Assembly: GCF_964340395.1 (NCBI RefSeq)
Contig: NC_135565.1
Location: 10,208,742 to 10,272,741 of the forward strand
Direction: 5' to 3'
DNA length: 64,000 nucleotides
Origin: Glandiceps talaboti
Taxonomy: Eukaryota > Hemichordata > Enteropneusta > Spengelidae
The first letter of the stretch is position 1, and each line of letters opens with the position of its first letter. The position numbers and the translations under genes are program-made. Of the stretch, positions 62,700 to 64,000 are shown piece by piece. Under the pieces are notes generated by a model. It was not told the origin of the DNA. It was given only the letters and a program-made list of their open reading frames with translations, and ran no database searches.

Positions 62700-63305
62700 G
62701 AGTACCACTACATAAACGGAGGTGCCACTAGATAAACGGAGGTATCACTAGATAACCGAAGGTACCACTAGATAAACAGGGGTACTACTAGATAACTGGT
62801 GGTACCATTAGATAAACAGAGGTACCACTAGATAACTGGAGGTACCACTAGATAAAGAGGTACCACTTGATAAACAGAGGTACCACTAGATAAACCGGAG
62901 GTACCACTAGATAAACCGGAGGTACCACTAAATAAATGGAGGTACTACTAGATAACTGGTGGTACCACTAGATAAACGGAGGTACCACTAGATAAAGAGG
63001 TACCACTAGATAACTGGAGGTACCACTAGATAACTGGAGGTACCACTAGATAACTGGTGGTACCACTAGAGAACTGGAGGTAGTACTAGATAACTGGTGG
63101 TACCATTAGATAAACGGAGGTACCACTAGATAAACAGAGATACCACTAGATAAACCGGAGGTACCACTAGATAAAAGGAGGTACTACTAGATAACTGGCA
63201 GTACCACTAGATAAACAGAGGTACTAGATAACCAGAGGTACCACTAGATAAACGGAGTACCACTAGATAAAAAGTACCACTAGATAAACGGAAGTACCAC
63301 TAGCA
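62700..63305. repeat. 20-21-bp minisatellite
   Basis: About 29 units of GGTACCACTAGATAAACGGA with AACTGG, AACAGA and AGAG variants. Each unit carries GGTACC (a KpnI site) in most copies. Confidence 0.95.
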
Positions 63306-64000
63306 CCATACATGTAACTTCATAAACAGGCCAATTTTCTTCATGATACAAATCTACATGTGAAATGATGTACACAAATGTATGTACATCATTTGAAAGT
63401 CAAATTACAAATGTAATGCATTTGGTATGAAAATAGGTTATGACTCAGGCGTCTACAGTACATTATATCATGTGTACACACATTCAAGGCTATATGTATA
63501 TATGTCTGTATTTAAATGCTTCCTTCTAGTTAATAGTTCACTTACTGTAAATGGAAATTCTTCCCCTGAGAACTGAAATTAGTTGGGTTGTTGTAGAGGC
63601 GAAGGGTTACAAGCTTGCCTAAGTGTGTTTTGTGATACAAATTTAATTGAGGATGAATCCCCTCCTCATATTTCATTGTCCACTCTATCATTACTTACAA
63701 ATGCACTTAAACATCTTCCCTGATTCATGTCCAAATTTGGTAAACTTTAATGAGCCAGAGCAGACAAATGGAACTTCACAATGATCAATGCTCAGCCAAG
63801 AGCAACTATTAAATTTATTCAATAAGCATAGGCATACACCAGAAGGTGCAATCAGTGGTATATTTCACTACATAGTAATTTTCAGTGTTCCTATCATACA
63901 ATGTACATGTAGACTTGAATCCATGGTAATACAGATTTTAAATTTTGGTTTGAGAATAACAAATTCACCCCCCCCCCTCCTTTGCATGGATTCCAGGCTA
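63306..64000. other. No recognised gene
   Basis: AT-rich; ends with a poly-C run (63969-63978). No splice-supported exon seen. Confidence 0.5.

Overview
This is animal nuclear DNA: AT-rich, intron-rich, dense in micro- and minisatellites and short inverted-repeat transposons, with no prokaryotic gene organisation. The one gene I can support is a polybromo (PBRM1/BAF180-like) chromatin-remodelling gene on the minus strand. The very frequent TACATGTA/CATGTAC words and the transposon load suggest a marine invertebrate, but the sequence does not let me name the species. GENE: five minus-strand coding exons (7716-7892, 3896-4063, 3046-3257, 1747-1876, 624-836) join in frame, 900 nt = 300 codons, with GT/AG at every junction. 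They encode most of bromodomain 5, its link to bromodomain 6, bromodomain 6 and the start of the region before the BAH domains. The gene continues past base 1. Its upstream part (bromodomains 1-4 in the usual family member) was not found. By hand alignment both bromodomains lack the acetyl-lysine-anchoring Asn. LAYOUT: 0-8 kb holds the gene; its introns carry different minisatellites (49, 27 and 19 bp units) or CA tracts, and the last exon ends inside a 41-bp minisatellite whose unit contains that exon's own splice donor. 8-27 kb is intronic or upstream DNA: a tetranucleotide tract, a 45-bp array open in all three plus frames, a 22-bp array, a ~1 kb foldback, two long ~400-bp MITEs and two CpG-richer islands (9.5-9.95 and 26.6-27.3 kb) that could hold a promoter or 5' exon. 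27-64 kb has no gene I can recognise: it is arrays (53, 50, 44, 33, 49, 33, 40, 35 and 20 bp units), two decayed LINE reverse-transcriptase C-termini, LINE tails, at least six MITE families in several copies each, and a hammerhead ribozyme at 30261-30302 flanked by long (TA)n tracts inside a MITE. BEST LEADS: (1) the splice-donor minisatellite at 1-647; (2) the hammerhead ribozyme module; (3) a MITE flanked by 59-bp direct repeats; (4) a transposon group ending in TAGTC with 8-9 bp target duplications; (5) loss of the bromodomain Asn in both domains. All coordinates and alignments were made by eye; nothing was searched against a database.
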